Shown here in pieces: positions 1-12,900 of a stretch of DNA of 64,000 nt. The DNA lies in assembly GCF_000224145.3 (NCBI RefSeq), contig NC_020175.2, positions 1,165,948 through 1,229,947 on the forward strand. Reading direction: 5' to 3'. Positions within the stretch are counted from its first letter, which is position 1. Each line of letters starts with the position of its first letter. The stretch comes from Ciona intestinalis. Taxonomy: Eukaryota > Chordata > Ascidiacea > Phlebobranchia > Cionidae. Under the pieces are notes generated by a model that was not told where the DNA came from, searched no databases, and saw only the letters and a list, made by a program, of their open reading frames with translations. The position numbers and the translations under genes were made by a program.

Positions 1-163
1 GAAGTATAAAAATGGATAATATTTTTTTGGGAACTGTGTATCTGTTGGTATCTTGTTTAAAATCATTAAGTTGTTTATATGACTGTTATTTTAGAGAGAA
101 TTGATAATGAATATTGAGGTTTTCATTGAATTGCAACTACATCATGTAATATATTCGTTCCAG

Positions 164-3100
164 ACATAAATGAATGTGAGAACAAAGATAGCAATGAGTG
201 TCCAGACACGGCCACTTGCAGTAACACAGATGGAAGCTACACATGTGCTTGTATAAAAGGGTATACTGGCAATGGATTAGAATGTCAAGGTATACTTATA
301 CTAATAACATAATGCACTCCTCTCTAAATGCACTTCTCTCGACTTATTTTACAAGTTCCTAATTTTTTATAAGAACTAAATTTTTTTAACATGCTATTTT
401 TATTCCTTATATTTGATTTTTTAACTATATATTGTTTTTGAAATATACCTAAAAGAAGTTTTGTTCCTATTAGATATTGATGAGTGTAACACTGGAACAG
501 ACAACTGTACAGAGAATTCACATTGCATGAACACTGCTGGAAGTTTTGTCTGCTCATGTATAACAGGATACACTGGAGATGCAACAGTAGCTTGTACAGG
601 TATGCTAAGTTAGTACATGTCTAATCTTTAATCATTGATGATAAAAGATTTAGTTTCAAGTAAAGTATTTGGCTCTTGTCTGATTTTGACCGCATTGAAA
701 CTTGGTTTGTGCTTCGGTTGCAGCCTAATGCTTATCAACTTATAACAAAACCGAAGTATTTAACAACTATCTAACTGTAAACTGGTATATTAACTTAATA
801 AGGAAAGGTGGCGGAATTTAAACAATGTGAAACGAATATACACAAATTTTAAACAGTTTTTTTTTAGTTAAAATGGCGCTGAATTTACGTAAATATTTCA
901 AACGTAAATATTTGTTTTTCAGTTTCTTTTGTAAAATATTTATTAAGTTAGCTAGAATCTTTATTCTGACTATCATAAAAATATTTTTCAGATATTGATG
1001 AATGCTTCAATGAGAAGTCTGTATGTGCAAGGAATGCTGTGTGTAACAATACAGTTGGGAATTATTCCTGTGTATGTAACACAGGGTATACTGGGGATGG
1101 CAGCACTATATGCCAAGGTAAAATATTGATATATATTTGTTCTAAACAATTTATACAACAGAATTGGGACAATTGCATTTTGTCACAAGTGGGTAACATT
1201 TAGTTCTGCTTGTGTCAAATTCCTGAATTTTCTAAGACTGGTCCGAAAAATTCTTTTAACTGTTTAACTTATCTTATCTTTTTCAGATATCAATGAATGT
1301 AGCACATTTAAATGTCGTGAAAACTCTGAATGTGTGAACAACGTTGGCAGTTTTGACTGTGAATGTGTAGATGGTTATGAATCAGATGGTAGCCTATGCA
1401 CAGGTAAGGAAATAAAACACAAAAAAATATCAAAGTTTTAAAACTTCAAAAATTAATATTAAAATTTTTTAGACATTGATGAATGTGTGAAACAAACTGA
1501 TGATTGTGATGTCAGCGCTGATGAACAATGCTTTAATATTGATGGGGGTTGGGAGTGCGGATGCAGAACTGGTTTCAACCAGAACTCTGAGGATATCTGT
1601 GAAGGTAAATGCACAAGCTTTTTTTTAACGCTTAGCCATAAAACTCTTTGGTTTTTCTTAATTTTTTGTGCTGGAATAGAGGAGCATTTTCATTAGTATG
1701 TTCACATTAATCTGTCTGTTTACTGTTTATAGCGGCTGCAATTTTTTAATTTGTGGGCTGTATATATACTTTATATAAAAGCTTGTTTCAACAACTCATT
1801 TTTATCTAACTTTCCCCAATTGGACAGATTAACAATGTTATTTTGTTTTTAACGGTTTTTCATTATTTCTTAGATGTGGACGAATGCAATGAAGCAAACA
1901 ACTGTCATGATAATTCCACATGTAACAATCTACCCGGCAGCTACGTGTGTAGGTGTGAAGATGGTTTCCGTGGTGATGGTATACAATGCGAAGGTTTGTG
2001 GACAATTTGTTTTGTTTCTTTAAATAAAAAAATGTATTATTTGGGCTAAGGCACTTTCTTTTAACTTGCTTAATTGTCTATAGATATACTTAACATCACT
2101 TTTAAGGTTGTTTTTTATAGATTTGTTTATAGTGTTCAAATATATATGTTTATATATTGTTTCCACATTATTTCTGCATTTTTTAAACTAGTTTTGCTAG
2201 GTTCTACATTACGAAGCATACAGCTTCTGCTNNNNNNNNNNNNNNNNNNNNNNNNNNNNNNNNNNNNNNNNNNNNNNNNNNGTGGCACGTGTGCAGGTAA
2301 TAGCTCAATACATGGATATTACTTTGTGCGAATTGTTTTAACTGGAATAGTAAAATTTAAAATAGAACTTCTTAAAGTTACTAGCCTATAAGCAGGCAAT
2401 GCTTATAGCATTGTACACATATCTACCCTTATTGTTATTTTATTTTACCAAGTTTAAAATACTACATAGGTTTTTTTTGCATTCATGATGGTTTGTGTTC
2501 CTTTTTATATGTATTAAAAGGATAATGTTTTTTTAGATGTTGATGAATGTTCACTTGGTACTGATGATTGTCAAGAGAACTCAGAATGCGGCAACACTGT
2601 TGGTGGCTTCACTTGTAAATGTGATGTTGGTTATCAGGGAGATGCAAAAGTGCTTTGTTCAGGTATATATAAAATACGTTGCTAGCTGACAACTGTATAT
2701 ATATTAGTATGTAACATAAAGCTTTTTATAATCTTTGAGCACTGTGGAATTTTCTGGTTTAACAGTTTTAAAATAGGTAGCAACAAATTTTAAATTAGGA
2801 AGTTCTCATTATATTTCAACATTGGGCAGCATTTGTCTATTTTTATTAAGTTTAGCATTAAAGTTACAATATTTAAACTAATATTTGATTTGTCATTAGA
2901 TATTGATGAGTGTAAAGATGGTTTAAGTGATTGTGATGTGTATGCCAACTGTACAAACACACCTGGAACTTTCATCTGCAACTGTATTGAAGGTTTTCAT
3001 GGTATTGGAAAAGAATGTTTAGGTAAGATAAACTTTTTTTTTATTGTGCGAACTTAATTTGCCGTATAACATGTCTAGTATAAAAGCATACTTGTTTTAC

Positions 3101-3922
3101 ATTAGGGTAGATAATGTCTTTACTTTTTTTTAAGGCTTACAAATAATAAACTTCCTAAAGTTAGAATTTAAGGATACTTACCACCAATTTTTGTTTTCCG
3201 TGGCAGATATTAATGAATGTGCAAATACAACTAATCCACCTTGTCCTGTAAATGGTAAATGCAAAAACACACCTGGCCATTTTGCATGTGAATGTTTGGA
3301 TGGATATCAAAAAGATGGAGAGCTATGTTCAAGTAAGTTGTATGCACTTAAACCAACAAATGTTGCACATATTTTCTATGTGTGGTTTTAACCACTGCTG
3401 CTTTCATAATTCTTAGCTTTAGTTATTTCCATATGTTTTTCAGATATAAACGAATGCACAAGAAACCCTTGCCATTTTGAAGCTGTTTGTGAAGATACCG
3501 ACGGTAGTTACACCTGCACATGTAATAGTGGCTTCACAGGAGATGGAAAAACATGCACAGGTGTCTTATATTCCAATATTCCACACTGGAAGGTTTTGTT
3601 GCATTTTTAGCAATGCAATAATGCAGTGGTTTTAAATTTTCTTAGCTTCATGTTAACTCCTAAGAACTTTATGAAATACATTAGTTTATTTCAGAATACC
3701 CAAAACACTTAGATAATGTTTTTAAACTTAAGCAATTCATTTCTTTTTTACCACCACTAGCACACAATGTTTTAACGCCTTGCTTTCCATATACAGATAT
3801 CAACGAATGCATCACAAACACACATGATTGTGTTGATAATGCTGACTGTCACAATACCGTTGGAAGCCACAAATGCACTTGTAAACATGGGTATACTGGT
3901 GATGGGAAAGACTTGTGTACAA
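164..3922 (+). CDS. cbEGF array I: 11 complete calcium-binding EGF exons plus one lost in a gap
   Basis: Each module is one phase 1-1 exon of about 117-132 bp, starting after AG with a D-(I/V)-(D/N)-E-C calcium-binding motif and ending in a G-x-x-C turn just before the donor. Exons read: 164-289, 474-599, 992-1117, 1287-1403, 1473-1604, 1874-1993, 2537-2662, 2900-3022, 3207-3332, 3444-3560 and 3797-3922. A twelfth lies across the N gap, with only its last bases (to 2296) visible. Most carry the N-x-x-G-(S/G)-(Y/F/W)-x-C-x-C central motif. Tandem cbEGF modules form stiff, calcium-stabilised rods in fibrillins, where they bind neighbouring matrix proteins. The array is already running at the left edge, so the true number is larger. 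Confidence 0.9.
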
Positions 3923-6900
3923 GTAAGTTACCTAAATAACGATACATAGTCACTAACTCTGGCCAGTTTATTGCCTTTATGACTTTCTTAATGTAGCATC
4001 ATAAACATTAATGAACAAGAGTTGATGTTTGATATGTAATATGTAGTCAATAACAACTTGTTTCTTTTCAGTTGTTGCCACCACAACCATAGCACCTACT
4101 ACTGCTGCAGGTAAATTACACTTAGTTTATTATAAACAATGGAAAATGCCATGGTCTTCTTCGAAGCAAATATATTAAAAACAAAACCATTATAAACAGC
4201 CGAACATTTTGTCACATATCACATTTCAATATAAAAAAGCATCATCTGCTTTATTTAAAATTATTTAACAATGTTTTATTCCAGATGTAAATGAGTGCAG
4301 TACTGGTGCAGCCAGCTGTCAATTAAACTCCACATGTGTTAACCAAGTACCTGGATATGAATGTGTTTGTGATGTAGGATATACTGGTGATGGTAAAGTG
4401 CAGTGTACAGGTAATAAATTGCGGCTGTTTTCAATATGTGAAACTTCTAAATTGTAATGTGTACACAAAATGCATACCCACAATTATATTTGTGCAGTTA
4501 TACAACCGTCAAATAATAAATATGTTTTGTTTTAGATATTGATGAATGCGTTGAAGGGACATATGATTGCCAAGTAAATTCCATTTGTTTGAATAACATT
4601 GGATCTTACACCTGTGTATGCAGTAGTGGATATGAAATGCTTGACACAATTTGCCAAGGTAAAAATCATAGCAGTCCAAACTATAAAAACAGCAGAAGAG
4701 CAAACTAACATAAGACACTCCGAACTGTAGTTGAAACGCACTAAATTAATGAAGTAGTTCAACTTAAAGGGCCAATTAAAATTTATGTTTTGATGCGTTT
4801 GCCAAGTTGCTTTTATAAATGTTTAAGTACGTTTTTAGGTTGTTTAAGATTTAAAAAAACACTGGTTTAAAATGTAGTGCTATATCACAGATATTAATGA
4901 ATGCTTAACCAACACCCAAACATGCTCTGGCAACGCAACATGTACGAATAACAAAGGCAGCTATGCTTGTGATTGCAACCGCGGTTATACTGGAGATGGA
5001 GTCCTTTGTGAAGGTGAGCTGTGATTCATAGACAGCAATAGTATTTTATGGCACTCATTTAAATACTGCAGCAAAATATGGGATGCTGTTGTACAAAGAA
5101 GGTTTCTAACAGTGTCTTTTTGAATACACCTCATCTCAGTGTGGTTCGTTTGGACGAAAGGACATGTTTTATTTTTTGTGGCTGGGTGGTAATCCTGTAC
5201 CATTTTACCTATTTTACTTTTAAATTTTATATACCTGTACAATTCAAAATGTGCATCTCCTAAAGTTTATAATAAACTTATGTTATTTAAACTTGCAGAT
5301 ATAAATGAATGTGTTGAGCTACCATCTTCTTGTCCTTTACCATCTGTATGTGAGAATACAGCTGGTGATTTTGAATGCAAGTGTATTGCTGGATATGAGA
5401 AGAAAGTCGGTGATGCGACTTGCACAGGTAGTTTATTAAATGTAAAGTGAACAGTACATAGAATTATCTTATATAGTTCAGTACAAGGACATTTTGAGCT
5501 GCGGTTCAATATATGTATTAACTACAAGATGTATGGTATGTAACAGGGTCTTTATATTGTAACCTACCATGTTGTCTTTACACACAAATATAAACAAATG
5601 GAATATTTTTAGATGTTAATGAATGTGTTACACCTGGTTCTTTTACGTGTGCTGACAATGCGGATTGTGTGAACACAAAGGGAACATACACTTGTACATG
5701 CATATCTGGATATGTAGGAGTGGGTACTGAAAACTGTACAGGTAAAGATATTAATGCAAATATTAGTCACAAGCTTTTTAAGGCCTTCTTTAACATTGAG
5801 TTCAACTGCTAATTTTGGTAATTGGTTAAATCAATTAAAGTGTTATTTTACCGGCGCCGTGGTATAGTAGTTAGCGCGCCTGCCTGTAACCAATAGGTGA
5901 TGGGTTCAAGGCTCGACGCTGCTACCATCCAGTGGTCACTAATGGGTTGTCTAAATTATCAGCCATACATAAAAAATCCAAAAAAAAATAATCACCCACA
6001 AAGTAACATACATGGTAACTCGTAAGCTGGCACGAGGTGTTAAACTCGTGTTATAACGACTGTCGTTTTCCAGCCACGCCAGGATAAAGTAAGTTACATT
6101 CATTCATTCATTACAGAAAAGTGGCTTTAAAGCCATTGCTCAGTTTTTTAAGTTTTTCCGTAATGTAGCTCCATGTCAAACCCTGAGACCTATATCTGCC
6201 TATTTTCCCACACATAAAAGATTTTTTATCTCCTGAGTTAGTTTAAAAATGATTTTCTTTACTGGTGGCTGTGAAGTTTTTGTTTTTTTCTCTACAGATG
6301 TGGATGAATGCAGTGAGGGCATAGATGATTGTGGAGTTAACAGTGAATGTATCAATGAAGATGGAGGGTGGACATGCGACTGTAAACCTGGTTATACAGG
6401 AGATCCTGGTGTTCTCTGTGAAGGTATTTAATAGTTGTAATTGTTTTTGATGTACATAGATTGACAGGAGAAATGTTTGGCATAGAAAATTTAAAAAAAA
6501 ATTTATGTTGCTATTAACAAAGTATGACAATGTACAATTTAACATCAGTCATGTACTGTTACTTTTGCGAGACATGGATCCAAACCTTTTCATGAGCCAT
6601 GATTGACTTCTTAGCCTAAAGACTATTATTACTCTGCATGTCTAGCTTACTCAACATTCATAAATTTAGTTTGGTAATTTGTTGTCCTTTTAGATATTGA
6701 TGAATGCAAGACTGACAATACAAGCTGTGACACTAACTCTCTTTGTGAGAATACAATTGGAAACTTTATTTGTGCATGCAAACCAGGTTATACTGGTGAT
6801 GGAAAGAAACAGTGTACAGGTAAAGTAATTTGTTATAATTCATGATACAGTTAGCTTAGTTGTTCCTACAAATGCCTTGTAACTGTAAATGCAGAGTTAA

Positions 6901-9900
6901 AAGCTAGATGTTGCAACCCTGATCAACATATGTATGCTTGTGCAAGACAGTAATTGCCCCAGCACATGTTTCACTTTTAGGTTATCCTTTAACAATAAAA
7001 AGTTCTTATACCAACTTTACCAAAAAAGACCATCAAGAAAATCTGTGCAAAGCTATGTATAATATATATAGTCATTTCTTAATTTTCTTTTACAATAAAG
7101 ATAAAGCTAACTAACATTCACTGTTTGACAGATGTTGATGAGTGTGAATTAAAATTGGACAAATGTGGTTCAAACAGTGAATGTAGGAATGCAGTTGGTA
7201 GCTACCAGTGTCCGTGTATGAGTGGATTTGCTAAAACAGATGGTGACATATGCAAAGGTATTGTGTGGTTATATGAGTTATTCTAGAGTTGCCACCGAGC
7301 ACATTGCTAAACCTCAGGTCATTGATGGTTTAATAGCAGTATTTTTATGTGTTATTGTTCTGCCGAAAAAATTGATCAGATAAGATTGATGAAAGTTGCT
7401 GCTACTGTTTTTTAATTTGTTTAAAATATGAACAGATATTGATGAATGTACATTAGCTACGGACAACTGCCATCCCACTTATGGTGTGTGTAAAAACACA
7501 GTGGGCAGCCACACATGCTCTTGTATCAATGGCTACATTGGGAATGGTGTAACATGTGTTGGTATGTATTATATAAATTTACTCTAGTTTTTTAGGTTTT
7601 GTAATATACAGGCTTGCCTAGCTCATTATCTAAACATTTTGGTAATAACTGTATTTTGAAAGCAATAAAAATATTCTCAAAGATCTTTCAAATATAAACA
7701 AGGTTTTTTAAGATATGGCAATCAGATTTATTTAGATTAAACTTTAGGCGTTTTTTAAAAAAATGAAGAGGCAGGCCTAGTTCTTTGAAATACTTTAACA
7801 TAAAAACACTAAACACACGTAGGTATTTATTAAATCAAATTGTTGTAGCCACTGATTTGTGTGGGACTGGTGCACACAACTGTAGTGAAGGAACAATATG
7901 TAAGAACACAGATGATGGATTCATATGTACTTGTGATCCTGGCTTTGAAATTGTAGCAGACACTTGCAAAGGTAAGAAACTTAAACAAACTAACATGTTT
8001 CATTTGTTGTAGATCGCAAAAGTAATAACTGTAATTAATAATAATAACAAAAAAATCAATTACTCCACATTTTGCTTCTTGTATCTAATCATACATTTTT
8101 ACTTTATAGATTGTTGTTTTATTTTATTTGTTATTTCAGATATTGATGAATGTGCTTCTCCATTCCTCACAAACTGCAGTGAGAATGCTGATTGTTCTAA
8201 TACAAATGGTTCATATACATGCACATGTAAAACAGGATACACTGGAGATGGGGAGACATGTTCTGGTACATAATTCCTGTCATTATTAACTTATTTAATA
8301 GCTGTGTTAAAGTTTTCATTGTTCAAGGTATTTTTTCAACTTTTTTGTCGCAAAAATAATGTTCTGTTATTTTTTACTTTATTTTTTATCTAGGATTGCT
8401 TAAGTTCTCTTAACATTAATTTCACTAATTGTTTAATATTTTCAACAGATATAGATGAATGTGCTGATGACACAGCCAATGATTGTCATAGTAATTCTAC
8501 CTGCAGTAATACGGATGGTAGTTATACATGCGCATGTGTTACTGGATTCACAGGAGATGGAAAAACATGTGAAGGTATGATATGTAGCATTTGAGTAGTT
8601 TATTGAAACAAGCGTAGAAACCCAAGAACCAAAAAATCCATACACATTGCAATAAATATATTTAAATAATAAATTCATAAAGGCTTTGACTTGAAAAATT
8701 TCAAGTATGAATTTAGAATAAGTTTAATTAGAAATTACCACTAATTGCTGTTAATGCCATTAAATTGGTGGAGTTTTCTGCACAACTTATGATAAAATAG
8801 CATTTATATGTACATTTCTGTGACTAATCTAGCAACATTAAACATGACTAAATGTGACAACTTACATTAATTATTATTGTTAATTTTCTTAAGATATCAA
8901 CGAATGTGAAATATCAAACAAAACATGTGGGGAGAATGCTACCTGTACTAACAATGTTGGATCTTACACTTGTTCCTGTATAACTGGATATACTGGTGAT
9001 GGTATAAACTGTGAAGGTATGTGACTCTTTGTGGGTTTAATTGTGTCAATACTAAATAAGAAGTGTGATAAAGCAGAATAAGTCAGGTGATGCAGCTTTT
9101 TTTAATTTTTGAACTGTTTTTTTTTTTTTTTTCTTGTAAATGCAATTGGTGAATTATGATTTTGTAAAGTTACATATATACGGCAACTTTTTTTTATTTT
9201 TTAGTCATTTTTTTTTATAAAACTATTAATTTTTTTCAGATATTAATGAGTGTGAACTGCACACACCCCCTTGCCACACTAATGCCGATTGTGTTAACAC
9301 TGATTCAAGCTTTACGTGCACCTGTAAATATGGTTATATTGGCGATGGCATCACTAGTTGTGAATGTAAGTTGGTTTGATTGATGTATTCTTACGCATTT
9401 AACATTTAAACTTAATATCTTTAGTTCGATAGAAACATTAGAAAGAAGTTGTGCTTATTATCAGTGTATAGCTTTTTGATATCTTAAGTATAACTTCTAT
9501 TTTACCTTTTTCAGTAATAACTACAACAACACCTGCACCTACTTCAAAACCACTAGGTAAGAAATATATTTATTCGATTTTTTGGAGGGGGATGTTACAT
9601 AGCGATCACACATATAGAATTTAAACCTGGCGCACATGCTTTATTTGAAAATATTTAAAAGTAATCCCAAGCATGGCAACCATTCGATTAGTAAAGCCAC
9701 TGTTTTACTACTGTTTTAAATCAGCAAATAAAATATTTTTCATAACAGCTGATGTACCAATAAGTGAATGCCAGATCACAAACAGCATTCACTTCAACAC
9801 ACTTGACAGCAAACTTTACAACTTTGATGGAACATGTAGCTACATGCTTGCCAAGTCAACATGCGAATCTGCACCACCTGTATCTATTGAGGTGAGCATT

Positions 9901-12900
9901 TTGTGCAAGTGTATTAATACCAGTTTAGTGGTTATGTGATAACAAACTTATTCATAACTTAAAAAGCATGATAGAAAAAAACATTAACGGAAAGTAATGA
10001 GAACAAAGGTGTAATAGCATACTATGGTTAAAACATACACACATTTATGCTTATATTATAAATTTATATTAAAAGTTTTAATTTTTGTTGCAGATGGTCA
10101 AAGACAACCCATCATTCGGCTCATCAACCTTGCTTAAAGTGATCATTAAAATCAACTACAAAACTATTGAGTTGCGACGAGGTTTAATACTAAAGGTAAG
10201 ACAGCTTGTATATCATGATTCCTTGAATATAGTAACTGTAATATGTGATAATTGCTGGTATTTTTAGGTAGATTGCATTGTATTTTGTGTTAACCATAAA
10301 ATTAACCCAGACACACCTTGCCAATACAGAATATAAGAGATAGACAAAAATTCCCCACTTTTATAAACTTTAATTTTTGTACTTGGTTAATAAAAAATGA
10401 TAAAGATAGGAAGTAATAAAAATATTATAGTCAATAAAATATAAAATATGGAGAAAACGCACATAGAATAATTTACATTTTCTCTAAGGTGGATGGAATA
10501 CGAACCAACACACCCTACATTCTTGAAAGGAGTGGATTACAAGTTAGATTGTTGGGAGATTCTCTTCAGTTAGAAACAACATATGGGATAGTGGTGTCAT
10601 TGTATGCTGAAACCAATGTCAAGATAAGTCTTCCGAAAACTTTTAGAAGCTGTACTGAAGGTGAGAAGAGATAATATACTTGTGTTGGAATATAGTAAGA
10701 AAAAGAATTTTCCTATACATGTTTTTCGAAGAATTTTAATGGGAAAAATGATTATTTCGTTACTGGAGAATATCTAGTTTAAAGGTTGATAGTGCTACTA
10801 TGGTTGGTGTAAGTATCTTTATGCAAGACACAGTAATAATTCAAATTCATTAGTCACCAATAAGGTGCAAATAAATAGTTACCGAGGTCAGAGTTGGAAA
10901 TTTCAATGCTTAATAAATCGTTTTGAGTCACTCCGTTACACTTGTTTATAATTTATTCCATACAAAGGTTTATGCGGAAATTTTGATGGAAATCCCTCAA
11001 ATGATTTAAATTATGAAGAACCTCAAGCATTTGGAATTACTCATAAAACTGAGAGTGGTGACCAAAGGTACTTCATGTGACCTGTTTATATTTAAGAAAG
11101 ATATTGTCTATCCAAAATTATAAGTTCTTTTCAAATTTTTTTTGATTTTATGTCATACTCAACTGTATGTAATAAGATTCGAATATTGTTTTTTTTATTT
11201 CTAAAATTACATTTATCGTGAATATACAATGTATTAAAACAACAGTTTTACATTTTATTCTACACCACAGTTGTCAAGCCTCCATACTGTATGATGATTG
11301 CCAAGCTCCACCCTCAGATAGAGGAGAATGTTCTTGTAACCTTCTAATTGAGGAAGACGGTTGTTTCTCTGGTTGTAATGTGGATTCTAGTCAATATTTC
11401 AAGGTAAATTATACTCTGGATTGTACAATTGTTTATCATGCCTTAAAATCTATATTGAAAAACAAATTCCAGCAAAATTTTTAGCAATAACAAAACTAAA
11501 AAAATGTTTTAGCAATAACAATACTTTAACAAACTCGGTCCATACTTCATAGTATGGGATCTTTACTTTATATATTTTTTCTAACAACCATTGTTGCATC
11601 TCCACACAGGACTGCTCCAGTGACTCATGCAGAACTACAGGTTCCCAGATGTCCTTGCTTGCCAACTTAGCAGCTTATGCTGATGCTTGTTTAAAGGAAG
11701 GAGCAGTGATTTGTAACTGGAGAAAAACTTGTGGATTAGGTTAGAATGTTTATCAAGAATTTTGATGTTTTAGTTGTATTAATGCATAAATATTAACTAT
11801 ACAGGCTTTAATGCAAACTTTGTCCTCTAATAATAACTTCAGCTTATTAAGGTTAACACGGCAAGCTGTACAGGTTTCCTGTGCACTGTTGTCTCAAAAC
11901 AAGTCAGGTGTCAGCCATTTTATTGTAAATTCAAGTATCTAACATGACACAAAATGTTAATCATGTTTGCATTACCTTTCCAGAACCACTGTGTCCAGTG
12001 AATTCAAGATATGAACCTTGTGTCAAACAGTGTCCTAATGTTTGTCATTATGGGAACACATCAACTGTAATAGATTGCAATGTTACAAAGTGCACACCTG
12101 GTAAGAATTGTCATCTTAATGAATTAATACAAGCAGCATTCATTTCCACATAATTTATAATATAGTTAAAAATACTGTTGATAGAACACATACCCTATTA
12201 TTTGTAAAAAAATTTAAATTGGTCGCTTTGCCCAACAGATCACACTAAATTTCACAAATTATCTTTTACAAATGAACAATGGAATTGAAAAATGAAGCAC
12301 ACCTTTCAATTGTACTCAGTACCAAATCGAGTTTTAAGTGAAAAAGTAACATTTGTAATTCTAACAGGTTGTGAATGTGAACATGGTTACCTGAAGTCAG
12401 GAGATTTGTGTGTTGAGCCTTCTAACTGTGGATGTGTTCTTAACGAAGTGTATTACCAGGTAAATGCTGCTATTATTAGTTCATTGCAATGGTAGTTTGT
12501 TGGAGTTATGCAATTCCATATTTAAAGTGTGTCAGTGTTTCCCTATTAAATTTTTTCAGTGTTTTCCAGCCATTATTAAAAGCTCTAGTGATTATGCACT
12601 AATAAATAAATGTTATAACAACTTAAAGAACTTTAAACACAGTGTATGGAGCCACCATATTTAGTCTGCAATAGGGCAAACTTTTTATAACTTGTTAAGT
12701 TCTACCAAATAAGTACCTGATGAAGACTAATATGTTTGCAGCCTGGTGAAACTGTAATGAGAGACCAATGTAAGGAGGTATGTGCTTGCAAAGATGGTGT
12801 TATGGACTGTGTATCAAACACTTGTGAAACTGGGACAGAATGTGGGGCTGAGAATGATGGAAGAATGGCTTGCAAACCAACTGGTAAGTTATTCTAAAAA

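Noticed and set aside
5850..5930. Possible functional tRNA gene
   Set aside because: Only the A- and B-box-like promoter pieces are tRNA-like. No complete cloverleaf could be drawn, and it is the head of a dispersed SINE.
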